Assembly: GCA_025201765.1 (NCBI GenBank)
Contig: MU623420.1
Span: forward strand, 1-64,000
Direction: 5' to 3'
Origin: Daldinia sp. FL1419
Taxonomy: Eukaryota > Ascomycota > Sordariomycetes > Xylariales > Hypoxylaceae
DNA length: 64,000 nt
Shown: positions 34,650-46,752 of the stretch, in pieces
Layout: each line of letters begins with the position of its first letter
Position numbering within the stretch: the first letter of the stretch is position 1
Made by a program: the position numbers and the translations under genes
Notes under the pieces: generated by a model
Seen by the model: only the letters and a program-made list of their open reading frames with translations
What the model was told of the DNA's origin: nothing
Databases searched by the model: none

Positions 34650-35642
34650 GGGATAACAGCTTGCACATTGCCGTATATTCATGTTAGTTATTAGTTATTT
34701 CCCGCTTTGCTAGATGTCAAAAAACTAAGCATAATTGTCAGGGGATAATAGATGGGCATAGGGAACATACAGGGGTATATTGAGTATATAAGGGGCGGTC
34801 TTCGCCTTCGCCCTTGCTGCTGCTTAGGGGTCAGGCGTTATTACCTAGGTAGTCAAATACTTCTATCGCCTGATGGTCGCTCTTTGCAAGACCTCGAACT
34901 ACGTATCTCCTAAATCGCAGACAATATCTAATAAAGAACCAAGGGTTTGGTACATTCCATTTAACATCCTAGAAAGCCCCAAGTAATATATCGTAAACCT
35001 GAGTTTCTATTTTTATAGGTATAACTAGAATGTTTACAATATGTATATTTCATTGCTTCGGGCTACATAGGTAATTATTGTTTCCCCGCTATCCATCCGT
35101 AGGCGCTTACGCCACGTAATTTGTGACCGTGGAATAATTAACGAGGACGTGGCTTGGAACAGCCAGGTACATTGCCTGAGAATCTCTTTCTCTTCGCCAA
35201 TAAACAAGTAGAACCCCAGGAATATTGTAAAAATAAGCTTTTTCATCGCCGATGCACTTACACAGTCGGTTGCCTTGATGACATAGCTTGCATGGAAGCA
35301 AGCAGCATATGTGTGGCTGAATTACCGGACAATTCCCTGTTTAGACCATATTCAGCTATAACAACCAATCAGCTTTTCTGATATAGCCATCATATGACGT
35401 AGAAATGCAGCCATATTTCCTTTGCGAGGACACCCTGACTTATCCATCAGGAGTTACGTCGATATTCGAATTGGATATTATTTCGTTTGATTGTGGATAA
35501 GAAGCATTTCCCCGGCCTTTGGGTTTATTTGACCCTTCCTCTTTTTAACCCCCGATCTTTCCGCCAAAAGTCTTCCGCATATTTTATCCCAATTAGTCCT
35601 TAATCTGCCCAAACAAAGCAAAATAGTTCAAGAGCCAGCAGG
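34650..35642. other. Intergenic, nothing recognised
   Basis: 3' region of the zinc-finger gene and promoter of the next. Overlapping frames on both strands at 35034-35381 show no conserved features. Confidence 0.4.
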
Positions 35643-36069
35643 ATGGAATGGGCAAAGCAGAAGTATAACGAGCAATACGAGGTCTGGATGCCTTGGATCG
35701 AGGACAACTTCCTTAAATATTTCACCAAGGACAACAAGGCTAGCTACGCGACCAAAGGTAATAATGTCTCTTACTCGTACCCCCGTCGTATTGTCCCCTT
35801 GGCTCTAAACATAAGCCCAGACTAACTCGGGGATATCTCAAATAGAACAACTAGACAAGACCAAAGTAACCAACATCACGCAAGTCGACACGCTACAGGA
35901 TGGCGTCCACGGAGTAGTTGCCGGCCAAGTAGGCCAGGGGGGGCTATTACAACCGGTCGGTGATGTAGTATCGAAGGAAGGCCTCAACCGCGCCGAACGA
36001 GGCGGGAAAGATGAACAGGGAGGAATTCTACCCTCGAATATTCCTGTGCTGTCCGGTCTCACGAAATAG
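35643..36069 (+). CDS. Conserved small fungal protein of unknown function
   Basis: Two exons: 35643-35757 and 35846-36069, with an 88-nt intron (GTAATA donor, GACTAAC-like branch, AATAG acceptor). 339 nt, 112 aa. The N-terminus WMPWIEDNFLKYFTKDNKAS, the middle QVDTLQDGVHGVVAGQVGQG and GLLQPVGD, and the end VSKEGLNRAERGGKDEQGG match a short protein I recall from many filamentous ascomycetes. Its function is not known to me. No signal peptide or membrane helix. The Gly/Gln-rich centre suggests flexibility. Reading through the intron would end at codon 60 and lose the conserved second half. Confidence 0.8.
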
Positions 36070-36757
36070 AGGCCCCTTGCCGGTACAGCCTAACGAGACT
36101 TCGTGGGAATGAAAATAAGAGATCAAAGAGGATGATACTAAATACGATATATGGATAGGGTAACCCAAGGGGGTTTGAATAATAATAATGTGGACTATTG
36201 GGTATAATGAAATTCATTTTTTTTTTCTTGTATTTTTATCTCGTGTATTTACTATAAATGACATGTGCATTTAACGGAAATTCAATTGCACCGAATTTGA
36301 TTCCCTCATCAGCAATGCGGAATCTTAACATCTACATACATACTGTGCATAACTGTGGGCGGCATGATGATCTAATTTCGAACAAACCCATCAATTACTG
36401 AAGAAGATCACAGGCCTACCAGGGCAGATTGCGACGCCATATGCAGAGAAAATCAAAGCAACCAGGTATTCGGGACTACCCCTACCCCTGTATGCAGATC
36501 CGACCAAAGATCTTTACAGGGGATAAGAACGGCGTTTAGCACCACGATAAACATTCAGCTGCTTTCCTAATAAAGTCATCACAAACTCATCTCAATAGAT
36601 GGCTCAAGGCCCAACTAATATAACTAATTTCTTAAACAGGAATTTGAATCTCAAAGAGAGAAAAGTACGATTTCGAATGTTCTAAGTCTGGAAAGCAAAC
36701 GAGATCTCTGAAGAGTCTAAAATGAATGCTCCAAAAGGTAACCAGGGGGGTTCTATT
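36070..36757. other. Convergent 3' regions
   Basis: Between the small protein gene (+) and NNT (-). A T-run near 36216-36226; nothing else. Confidence 0.4.
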
Positions 36758-36988
36758 CTAGGTTCGTGCTTCGACGGCTGCTTTGATGGCTATTCGTACC
36801 TATGTTAGCAACTGTCTTTTGTTCAATATCGAGACAGAGTTGGCTTACCATCACAAGTAACTTTAGCATCGCCGAACAACATCTTCGTTCCAGGCATGTA
36901 GAACATGGGATTAGGAACGTCGGCTATTCAAATATTAGCGGGCGTTGGGCCTGGCTTCTTGACTAACAAAACGATCGACGCGTAAAGG

Positions 36989-37019
<31 letters not shown>

Positions 37020-40000
37020 GACAAAAAAAAAAGGACAACTTACCGTAACCGCTGGCCATGCCGCGCTTCATTACAATAACCTGTTTACTCTTCCAAGCGT
37101 GTAAAACAGGCATTCCCGCAATCGGACTGCCAGGCTCAAGCGCGATAGGGTTGACCGTATCGTTGGCACCAATAACGAGTGTGACATCCGTGTCGCCAAA
37201 ATCGTCGTTTATCTCGTCCATTTCCAGCACGATATCGTACGGCACACTCGCCTCTGCCAATAACACGTTGCACTGTCCGGGCATCCGACCCGCAACAGGG
37301 TGGATGGCAAAGCGAACATTGATCCCCTTGGCCCGGAGCATGCTGGTTATCTCGCTAATGGCATACTGCGCCTTTGCGACAGCCATTCCGTACCCAACCA
37401 CAATAATGACATTCTCCGCGTTGACTAGAGACTCGGCAGTCTCCTCGACGTTCGTCTGTGTCACCGACCCTTCAATCTTGTAGTCGGTTTTTGCGGGCGC
37501 CGATATGCCACCAAATAGGACATTTGTGAGACTCCGATTCATTGCCACGCACATGATGTACGAAAGGATTGAACCCGAAACCCCTATAAGCGCTCCGACC
37601 GTAGTGAGTAGCGGGTTTTCCAACATGAAACCTTCCGCCACCAGGGCGAAGCCGCTATACGCGTTAAGAACCGTGATCACGACGGGCATATCCGCACCGC
37701 CGATTGCAGCCGTCGTAGTAAACCCTTTAGCAAACGACAGTATCGTATTCGCACTCAATGCCGCAGCAGCAATCATCGGTGAGCCAGGTGCCATAGTAAC
37801 GAAAGCACCCATTGTTCCTATGTTAGCAGCAAGCATGCTAGAATTAAGTAGGTGTCGACCGGGGAGAATTAATGGCCTCGAAGACATCTTCCCAGCCAAC
37901 TTCATGAACGCGACTATGGACCCGGTAAACGTGATGCCACCAATCAATACGCCGAGGTAAGCTGTAACCAGGTGAAGAGTCGAGATGTGCGAGAGGTCGC
38001 CCATGACACTTCCAATACTAGTCAACACCGCAGCCAGACCGACAACGGAATGGAGCGCTGCGACAGTCTGAGGAAGATCTGTCGGAGTGATTCGTTTGCC
38101 AATGACAAAGCCCAAGATAGCACCAACCGTCGCAAGGGCCCCGAATTGTGTTAAGACTTCAGGGCTGAATCCCACAGCTAGTAGAGAGGCGAGTACACCA
38201 GAACCAACACCAAGGATTCCGAGCAAGTTGCCCATCCTCGCCGTAGTCTGAGATGCCAGACCCGACAAGGAACTGATGCAGAGGATTGAGCTAACCATGT
38301 ATCCCGCTTGAACCAGTCCTGCAGCACCCGTCGATGCCGCCGCAAGATAACCGCCTCCAAATAGAATTCCAGGAATCGCATACAGCCACGGGTACTCCGG
38401 TGGGTCAGTTGGTCCTACTCCAGATCAGCATGCGATGACTTCTCCTCGAGTTAGAGAATATAACATACGTTTAAACATGTCCAGCATCCTCTTCGTAATC
38501 ACGAAGCCACCTGATACGTTTACAAAAGCCAGTAACACCGAGGCCGCACCAAGTGCTTGTGGGACAGTTTCAGGAACATAACCACCGCCCAGGATAAAGA
38601 GACCACCAATTCCAACCATTCCTTTATCATGTTAGCCGACAGCAATAAGCAACGGGGATACCTGGAGGTTACAAACCAGATATAGCATTAGTGACGCTCA
38701 TAAGCGGGGAATGAAGAGCAGGAGTCACGCCCCATACCACTCGATATCCGATCAGCGAAGCCAGTGCAAATGTGAAGGCATTTCCCATAAAGATAGGGCC
38801 GGTAAGTTTCCCAAGAGCTAGAGCAGTTCCCATACCAGCAGTAACCGTGGCTACCTCGCGCGATGTCTTTTGGAAAGGTGTTATTGCAACCACCTCTTCC
38901 TCAGGCTTAGCCGCGGCCTTAGGTGTAGGAGCCGGCGGGGGAGCTGGTCGAGGTGCAGGTGGCAGAATCTCTCCTTTATTAGTAACAATAGCACCTCTGA
39001 CGACCTCGTCGCTCAAGTCGATGCCAAACGACTTGTCCTTTGGTGACATTGACAGGAGAAACTTAACGATGTTGTTAGAGTACAAAGTCGACGACTGTGT
39101 TGGCAGTCTAGATGGCAAGTCCGTGTATCCTTCATCAATATCAGTAATCTGTAACTTCTAAAAGGTCTCCAAGGTCTTACCAATGATTTTCACGCCATTG
39201 TACGTTACCAGCTTTCCAGCTTCAGTCACTTCACAGTTGCCCCCTGCTTCGGCAGCCAGGTCCACGATAACGGAGCCAGGTTTCATCACATCAACCATAT
39301 CCTTAGTAATCAGCTTAGGTGCTCTCTTTCCAGGAATCAGAGCCGTGGTGATAATTATGTCGACGTCTTTAGCTTGTTCGGCGAATAGCTTCATTTCGGC
39401 AGCGATAAATTCAGGAGACATCTCTTTAGCGTATCCACCGGCTCCGGATCCGTCTTCTTGAATCTCGACCTCGATGAACTCTGCGCCAAGAGATTGAACT
39501 TGCTCTCTTGCGGCAGGACGTGTGTCAAAACCGCGAACAATTGCGCCCATCCTGCGAGCAGTAGCAATTGCGCTCAGACCTGCAACTCCAGCACCGATTA
39601 CAAGAACCTTACATGGTGGGATTTTCCCAGCCGCAGTGACTTGACCAGTTAGGAAGCGACCAAAGTTGTTAGACGCTTCTAAGACGGCCTTGTAGCCAGC
39701 AATATTGGCCATTGAGCTAAGAGCATCAAATACTTGGGCACGAGATATACGGGGAATCATATCCATAGCAAAAGAAGTGACCTTGCGGGCGGCGAGGCGC
39801 TCGACGATATCTTTGTTCTGCGCCGGTTGGAGCATTGAAATGATTGTTGCTCCTTCTTTAAGCCGGTCGATTTCCTTGATGTTTGGTCCTCGTACCTTGA
39901 GTACGATATCTGCCTGGCTCCAAACTCCGTCTGCATCAATTAGGGTGGCGCCAGCTTTCTGGTAAGCCTCATCCGGGAAATCTGCTAGCGCACCAGCACC

Positions 40001-40501
40001 ACGTTCTACCAAGACGTTACGAAAACCCTTCTTCTTAAGAAGAGTAACATTTTGGGGCGAAATTGCCACGCGCCGCTCATTAGTAAAAGTCTCTCGAGGT
40101 ATACCTACTGTGAGATCCGCATAAGGGGTTGATGGTGTCTCGACGACGGTCGAGTAGGCTGTTACGGGAATTATTCTATTGGCAACATTCCTACCACTAT
40201 CAAACGTCTTTGGTAAAGCCGGTAGAAGCGCAGGCTGCCTAGAATGAGTACTACTCCATTGTCGCCGACCGCTCACAGCTACCACTCGAGATTGTGCCGT
40301 CCAGTCTATATGTATACCATTTATTCAGTACATGCGGCGTTTAAAGAGAATAGTTCGAGCTTGTAGAATCCTCGAGTGATATTCCGTGCATTGGAACTAA
40401 CCTAAGATATGAGATACAGCACGGCGCGTAAAGCCCTCTGTCGCACGAGGAGAAGCGGAATTAGCGACCAGCGCTGGCCGCAGTAATGACCAAGACATCA
40501 T
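36758..40501 (-). CDS. NNT: NAD(P) transhydrogenase, proton-translocating, mitochondrial
   Basis: Seven exons: 40402-40501, 39181-40305, 38677-39129, 38469-38621, 37044-38414, 36849-36923 and 36758-36789. Total 3309 nt, 1102 aa. One polypeptide carries all three domains. The NAD-binding domain I has [25 protein letters not shown] and [15 protein letters not shown] Pro/Ala-rich linker and many membrane helices form domain II. The NADP-binding domain III has [44 protein letters not shown] and RGMASGY. The protein moves hydride from NADH to NADP while protons cross the inner mitochondrial membrane. Exon 1 supplies an Arg/Ser-rich presequence. Two adjacent ATGs are possible starts. Intron 5 (36924-37043) is 120 nt and holds a long homopolymer run. 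Exon 7 encodes only the last ten residues. Confidence 0.95.
36992..37032. repeat. Homopolymer A run (T run on the coding strand) in NNT intron 5
   Basis: 28 uninterrupted A followed by GAC and another ten A. It lies between the GTAAGT donor and a GCTAAT branch site. Length is likely to vary between strains and in sequencing. Confidence 0.85.
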
Positions 40502-41559
40502 CTTGACAGTGGACAACAAACGTCTGCCATGCAGCGCAAGTTGGAAGCTTCAGTCGTCATTCGCAATACCCTTCTACCCACTCCTAGAAGCATATCACAT
40601 TGCGAAGAGAAGAAACAAGGCAGGAAAATAGACGGGTTGAAATGTCACAAGGGGCAAAGAGTACACAAAGTTGGAAGAAAAGGGTTCATCCCACGCGACC
40701 AAAGAGGGAAAAGAGCAGCAACTAGGAAGGACGAATAGAAGTACCCAGTCAAGCTTTAGGTATGTATATTTGATGATAGACGCCTGAGCCTTCCTTTCAC
40801 CCTCCACGCGAACCTTCCATCCCCCGCTTCCAAGGATCCCAGCTACAAAAGAGTTACCAATACGTAAATAGCAGATTGGTAGGTAGTCGTTAGCATAGCA
40901 GTTTGGATCATATGGACAGCGGGCCATATAAGCCGCACCAATCAGTATCTCAGGGGGTTGTAGGCTGTGTTCTGTGTGCTCGGTGTAAAAGAACAGCCGA
41001 CGTAGAATGTCAAAAAGGAAAAAAAAAGAAAAGTGATACATCTAAACCACATCCCACCTCGCACGATCGCGTTTAAGTGAGTACATCGAATACGTCAACC
41101 CGATGAATATTCTGCCTAAGTCGTCAGAAATGTTTGACAAAGGTTACGCAAGTTGGCATGTGGGCGCATTGCGAGAGGTTGACCGAGACGAATCAATGAA
41201 ACGTAGGCCCGCAAAGGGTATCCCTATTTAGCAAGTGGAGTAGGTTCCATGGCAGGACATGGCAGGGTATGGCAGGACAGGGGAAGGACAGGGTAGGACA
41301 TGCGGAGAGCGTGGGTTTGCGGGCACCAATCACTAAAGACCTTGGGAGCATAGTCGCCTCATCTGTTATATGAATATCCTTGAATATTCAGCTTGCAGGG
41401 GACGGTAAAAGATAAAGTTCCTCTAGCTGAAGGAATGGACGTAACTGCCTGACTACCAACAACTAACGGTTAGGGGGTAGGGACCGTAGGGTTGCTCTTG
41501 GAGGAAATATTAACCCCAATGATAAAGCATGTAATAAGTCTGGGGCCGGCATCTTGGAC
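40502..41559. other. NNT promoter region with a degenerate GGCAGGACAT minisatellite
   Basis: Upstream of NNT. 41248-41302 holds imperfect copies of an about 10-bp unit (GGCAGGACAT and variants). No open frame of note: the 148-codon minus frame at 40595-41041 has no motif and overlaps the likely promoter. Confidence 0.45.
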
Positions 41560-41844
41560 TCACGTTGTACCTTCGCCCCCTCTTCCTCTGTCCTCTATAG
41601 CCTCATACTCATCTTTTAGCGACTGTCGCTCTTCGATATAGCGTCGCTGCAACGCTAGAACATCATCCAACAGTCTTTCCCAGCTTTCCCGATCGGCTTG
41701 ATCTAGGTCTGCTCTACGAGCTAGAACACGCCTCGCCTGGATTTCCTCCACTTTTAGTTCACGCAGCTCGTAAATCAGAACGCGGCGTCTCTCCTGGATC
41801 TTCTCTTGACGAGCAGTAGGCATTTTATAAGCACAGGTAGCCAA
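41560..41844 (-). CDS. Possible small coiled-coil protein
   Basis: 94 codons, or 87 from the second Met (41823), where MPTARQEKIQERRR begins. Almost entirely charged and helical (RELKVEEIQARRVLARR, LDDVLALQRRYIEERQSL), with heptad-like spacing of Leu/Val, ending in a Gly-rich tail. No signal peptide or known domain. The codon use and helical pattern look like a real protein, but there is no independent support. Confidence 0.4.
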   Translation of the reverse strand: MATCAYKMPTARQEKIQERRRVLIYELRELKVEEIQARRVLARRADLDQADRESWERLLDDVLALQRRYIEERQSLKDEYEAIEDRGRGGEGTT

Positions 41845-43302
41845 TACGCAGTGGTAGTCTATAGCCAGTGTTATGTATGAAAGCTGTAGACTTATATTAG
41901 GTCCAATGCAAGTTGGAAAAAGCCCTCACGTTAAATTTATACGAGTACAGAACCCATAGTACGAAAGGCGTCGGGAGACGTTTGCTTAAATAGGTACTTC
42001 GCGTGCCACATGCTCAATAGTGAGGCATCATCCTTTACATTCACAATTGGATACCATATCTGGAGTTAGACAAAGACTTGATCTGATGGAATCAGATTCA
42101 AAAAAATAAAATTTTAAAAATAAAATTTTTTTTTTTTTTTTATTTTTTATTTTTTTTTTTTTTTGCGGTGAATCACGGGCAATGTAGGCTTCTCTGTCAG
42201 TATTCTAACCATATGACTTATGGTGAATCGATGATACTCTGACAACACACAAGCCTTGGCCTCAACAGGAATGTAAGTTATAGACTACCTTCCCTCTCTT
42301 TAGTATCCTCTTCGTAATGTATTCTATATATACCCTAACATCCACATCAATGACAACATTACCTAGGTATTTGCTAACCAATTTAGCAGTCAATTGTACT
42401 TGACTACCATTATGCCTTTCTTCAAGCATCGAGGTTCACTTATTCGCCTACTATTAAAATATCGTACCGATACCCAAAATACTAATAATAACATCCCAAT
42501 ATAAAAGACGAATCTCATTATCAAGGGTTTCCTTCGTGAGTGGGCCGGTGCTACGCCTCGAACCTGTGCGGCGGGCGTGCGGTGGGTGTGTGTTTGGTGT
42601 GTTGGCTGTAGAGCCTCATTCTGTCACCTCGGTTAGACTTGCCGTGACACCAAAATTGGCACAAGCTTGCATGGGTTCGTTTCTAGACCCCATCTACTAC
42701 ACATTTGGTTTCTACTTCCCTTGTCTTTCTTGTTGCAATAGTCATAGCAGACACGGCTGGGGACCACCGCTGAGTACCACCGCTGAGTGACATGGGCGAG
42801 GAGGTCCAAAGGGATCTATGACCGAGATTGCGAAGGCGCGAACTTGACACGTGGACACCCAGGGCGTGCCCGATACGCTGTGAAGGACTTCAGGATATTG
42901 CAGCGGAACGGCAAAGCAAGTGAAGAGAATTATTCCTTGAACTTAACCGACTGGTACGATAACGGGCATCTGATATGACAATAAATATAACTGCCATGAC
43001 TTGGGAGTCAGCTCAGGTTGAATATGCTCTATGGGGACTTGACACCTTGGTTGTCATGCGCCAGCCAGTAGCTGCTCTTGTTTGGTGAGGATTGATGGTC
43101 ATGATAATCTGTAGGAGGTCAACTGGGCGGAATAGTTCCGGCGCACATCCCTTCGGGAACTGCCGCAGCTCCACCGACCACTGATAAAATGAGAAAAAGC
43201 ACGGACCATCGTAGTCATCATCTTTTCAGTCTACATTTTGTCACGACCAGCGCATTTCCCTCTTCCTCAGACATCTAAACAACTCGTTGTCTCCCACCAA
43301 CC
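41845..43302. other. Intergenic with low-complexity A/T tract
   Basis: Contains the A/T tract 42099-42164. Frames at 42536-42790 and 42787-42978 look unlike protein. No gene supported. Confidence 0.4.
42099..42164. repeat. A/T homopolymer and AAAAATAAAATTTT tract
   Basis: About 66 bp of only A and T, ending in long T runs. Confidence 0.85.
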
Positions 43303-43551
43303 ATGTGGGACCCTTCCTGCGACGTCGATATCATTACCGAAAACATCCAAAGTCTCGGATCTCCATGACTGGCGTTGTATCCTTCGGCAGGCAAGAACAT
43401 TCCATTAGCAGCGCAAGCGCCATTCTCTTGTTATCAATGTCTTGGCCCAAGCATTGTACACACTCTTTGCAGCTGATGACTTCTCTCTGGATATACTTCG
43501 CCAAGGCTGCTTTGAATATTTCACAAAGGGCGGCTCTTGTGTAAATATACC
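43303..43551 (+). pseudogene. ERG1: Fragment of a squalene epoxidase (Erg1-type) gene
   Basis: In the frame of 43361 the sequence reads LHDWRCILRQARTFH, then a TAG stop (43406-43408), then QRKRHSLVINVLAQALYTLF, AADDFSLDILRQGCFEYFTKG and GSCVNI. This matches the C-terminal part of squalene epoxidases, which run FHW(Q/K)RK..SVINVLAQALY.LFAADD...LR.GCF.YF..GG.CV. The stop replaces the expected Trp (TGG to TAG). Upstream sequence (MWDPSCDVDIITENIQSLG) is in another frame and only weakly similar. The membrane-anchoring end and the FAD domain are absent, so this is a short decayed copy; a working gene must lie elsewhere. Squalene epoxidase makes 2,3-oxidosqualene for sterols. Confidence 0.7.
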
Positions 43552-43895
43552 GTCATGTATGCGGCATGTCCGATGTCTGGTGTAGGACTCAATGCGCATA
43601 CATATAACCAATCAGGCTATGTAAATGCACCTAAAAACTGCCATATACGGCAATCAAATCAGTCTGCACGAAACAGATTAGGTAACGAGGCTCCTCACGA
43701 AGTCAATCAGGCGGTACCAAGCGGGCTTCGTTTAACCCCCATACATATAAGATATACCTATGATGACAACCATTATTCAGTCAATTAAAGTACTCGATCC
43801 TATTCCATAGAGTTGACCTCTCTCATTAAGTATATAATATTACCCGCCGACCCGCTGGTAGCTCCGTTTGTTCATCAGCATCTAGTGGCCCCTTA
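43552..43895. other. Between the ERG1 fragment and the SDR gene end
   Basis: No coding similarity. An 83-codon frame at 43537-43788 is not supported. Confidence 0.35.
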
Positions 43896-45021
43896 TTACT
43901 TGGTATGCTTGTTGACTTGTTCGTCAGTCCACTCCCAAAACTTCTTTGCTGTGCCATTCCCACCCTCCTCTTCAGTCTTCGTTGCGTCCATCAGATCCTT
44001 CCGAATAGGGCGGATTCGCCCCCATGGCACCACTAAACAAGTTGGAGGTCAGCTGCTATGTATTCCAAATACCTGGTCCAAAAAGCTCTCGCCAACTAGT
44101 CACTTACCCCAACTTCCCGTTTTCTCGATTGTGATATCGGGCGACAATCCGGCATACAGTAGAGTGTATGCGCCATTGATCGACGGATAGGTCAAAAGTG
44201 CAGTGACAATATTCATAAAGCCTGATTGGTTACGATACAAGTCCGAAGAGAGGTTTCCAGGGTTCAATGGAATACTGATGATACCGTCGGCCTTGTAGCG
44301 TTTGGCAAACTCAACTCCGTGTAGCCAGTTGCAGACTTTGCTGAAGCCATACCTTACGAGGTACGGCTTGTTTTCGTGAAAATCCAGGTTGTTCATATCA
44401 ATACCAACAGACTTCAGACCCATCAACTCTGTGCCAGAGGAAGAAACCCAGATTACACGAGACGTTCCTTCGGTCTTAGCTGTCGACGCGAGGATCGGGG
44501 TTAAAAACTTCGTAAACGCGTACGTTCCGATGCCATTCACACCAATGTGGTATTCGTAGCCCTGTGCTGTCTTGCTCGGTTCCGGGAGTGGGTTCTGGAC
44601 GCCGGCGTTGTTGAACAGGACGTCAAGCTTCTTTTCTCTCAAAAGAAATTCGTCGGCTGACGCCTTTATTGTAGTCAGGTCACTAAGGTCTAACTTTAGG
44701 AAGACTAGACCTCCTTTCGAGTTAGGAAAAGCTTTGCTAATTTCGTCAATAGCCTTTTCCGCCCTTTCCTGGGAACGTGCAGCGATATAGACTTTGGCAT
44801 TCTTAGAGTAGAGGATGCGAGCTGTTTCTTTGCCTACGCCTGTGTTCGAACCAGTAACAATATAAACCTATAAATCAGGAAAGTAAATATTATGTTCTCT
44901 CTCAGTAACGGCAGTCAGATCCGCTGCCCACCTTTCCATCGAGACTAGGGATGTGTTCTTCCGTGAACCCTGGCTTAGGGGGGAACATCTGAGTTATAGT
45001 GCTGGAAAATTGAGCGCCCAT
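43896..45021 (-). CDS. Short-chain dehydrogenase/reductase
   Basis: Three exons: 44932-45021, 44108-44867 and 43896-44032, with introns of 64 and 75 nt. 987 nt, 328 aa. Classical SDR marks: VYIVTGSNTGVG (NAD(P)-binding loop) spans the first splice, DVLFNNAGVQNP, VIWVSSSG, and the catalytic Tyr and Lys in YGFSK. PLNPGNLSSDL follows, and GSW then VVPWGRIRPIRKDL spans the second splice. The class resembles fungal oxidoreductases close to retinol/WW-domain dehydrogenases; the substrate is unknown. The N-terminus (MGAQFSSTITQMFPPKPGF) is not a clear export signal. The tail is charged. The start at 45021 is preferred over a longer frame because it begins the family's usual leader. Confidence 0.88.
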
Positions 45022-46752
45022 CTTATAGTACTGTGTTCGATAGAGTAAAGTATAAATTCTTTTGTAAAACAAGAAAAAGAGAGTGAGTATTCTAATCATA
45101 AATTGATAATTACACTTCTGCGTGAAGAGTAGATATTTAAAAGATTCCCATAGTACCCTCTTCTTGAATAAAAATAAGATTGTGCCACATGTTTTACTAT
45201 TTTCCAACCGTCTCGTCGACCTTAAAGTCAATCTTATATCATATGCCAGTAGTCCCATTCAAATCCAGCCAATCAGATACCATAGTTTCCGAGCGGACCA
45301 ATCGCAGCGACGGATGTGTCCGTAGAGCTAATGAAGGTCCGGCCGCCAACACTCCTCAGGGAGCTCGGCGATAATGATAAAATTCCAAATAATGCCGTTC
45401 AATCATGGCATTATTCCTTACACGCAATTCATATTTAACATCAATCCCATTATAAAGCACCTCAGCTCGGAATCTTAAAGCCGGTAGTTCCGTGCACACG
45501 CATTCAAGAGAGTAGAAAATTGGGGATTGAGCTCTCTCATACACCTAAATCAACCTAAAGAAGGTAGGCGTAATAAAATAGTCTTCGGGCAGCGTGCAAG
45601 CCCTTCCCAATGTGGTCAAGGTCCACAAGAGATGGCCTACGCTTCTCTTTAATTTTAGGTGTGTGCTAATTAAAAGCCATCGAGTAATATAGTATCCAAA
45701 TTGCTAAATTATATCAAGAGTTTTGAGGCTGGTGTGACATATACAATGATACGGGCTTATGACTATGACCCCGTTACCAAAGCTACCTACCTATGTACCA
45801 AGGCAAAGTACAGACAGCTACTATAGGGAATCTCGAAGCAAAGAGCCACGTCAACTTTTCTGAGAAATGAGTTCATCATAACAGCATAACAAGGTCTATA
45901 GAAGGATAAAGAAAGTAAAAACTAAGCCATACATTTAATTTCTGGGGTACTAAACAGATAGTTGCTAGACTGAAGTTTTGGGTTTCACTTGTTAATGAAT
46001 TTGTTTTGCGTCGACAATTCATAGACTAACACTGGCACTATACAGTAACAATATATGGGATTTATTAAGCACTTTCAAAGGATAGCAAATTGAGACACGT
46101 AACTCAAATCCAAACAGGTGTCGGCTGATCGGTCTCTTTCATAAACTGCCACAACAGGACCTGTTTCTTTATTAGTTGGCCACGCATATTAAGCCCGGGT
46201 AGCGGCCCTCCTCATATATAAACACTAAGTAATTGAGTTTCGCCGTAAAATGAAACGAGAAATCCCCCAAATTATATAAACGGCGTCTCCATATGTTACT
46301 CTAGTCGCCTCGTATAGGTATATCAAACCTCATCAAACCCCATCAAACCCTACAAAACCCCTCATAATAACACCATAAATGCAAAGTCGTTCAATTAATC
46401 TTACAAGTTGAGAGGTAATAGCTGTAAAGAGTAAAGTAAACCCATGACTGCTCAACTTCATATTGATCACCCCTGAGAATCAGAAGCTGTAGGTATACAT
46501 GAAAAGAAGTGTGTAAATGGCGAAACGCCTGTTGACGTGTTTATAATGAAACTGTGCATAGCTAAATATTTTTGAAACGCATATTACCGATCAACATCAT
46601 TCAGTAACGGATTCAGATGAGGTGTATATATATAGCTAGGCCAATTAACGTGTATTTTGCATGCCATCTTCTACGATTCGCTTCTCTACCCCTAGAGGTT
46701 TACCGATATTAGTTCCAAACCAAGCCCCTTTTGAGAAATTTAGGTATCGACC
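45022..46752. other. Intergenic, 1.7 kb, with short CATCAAACCC repeats
   Basis: 46322-46363 holds about four imperfect copies of a 10-bp CATCAAACCC unit. Otherwise no gene or motif. Confidence 0.4.

Noticed and set aside
37058..37960. Long + frames opposite NNT
   Set aside because: Antisense shadows of a GC-biased conserved gene.
42531..42580. Possible tRNA (TCGAACC core in a GC-rich stretch)
   Set aside because: Flanking bases do not form T-arm or acceptor stems on either strand.
46322..46363. Interstitial telomere repeat
   Set aside because: The unit is CATCAAACCC-like, not CCCTAA; too few and too irregular.
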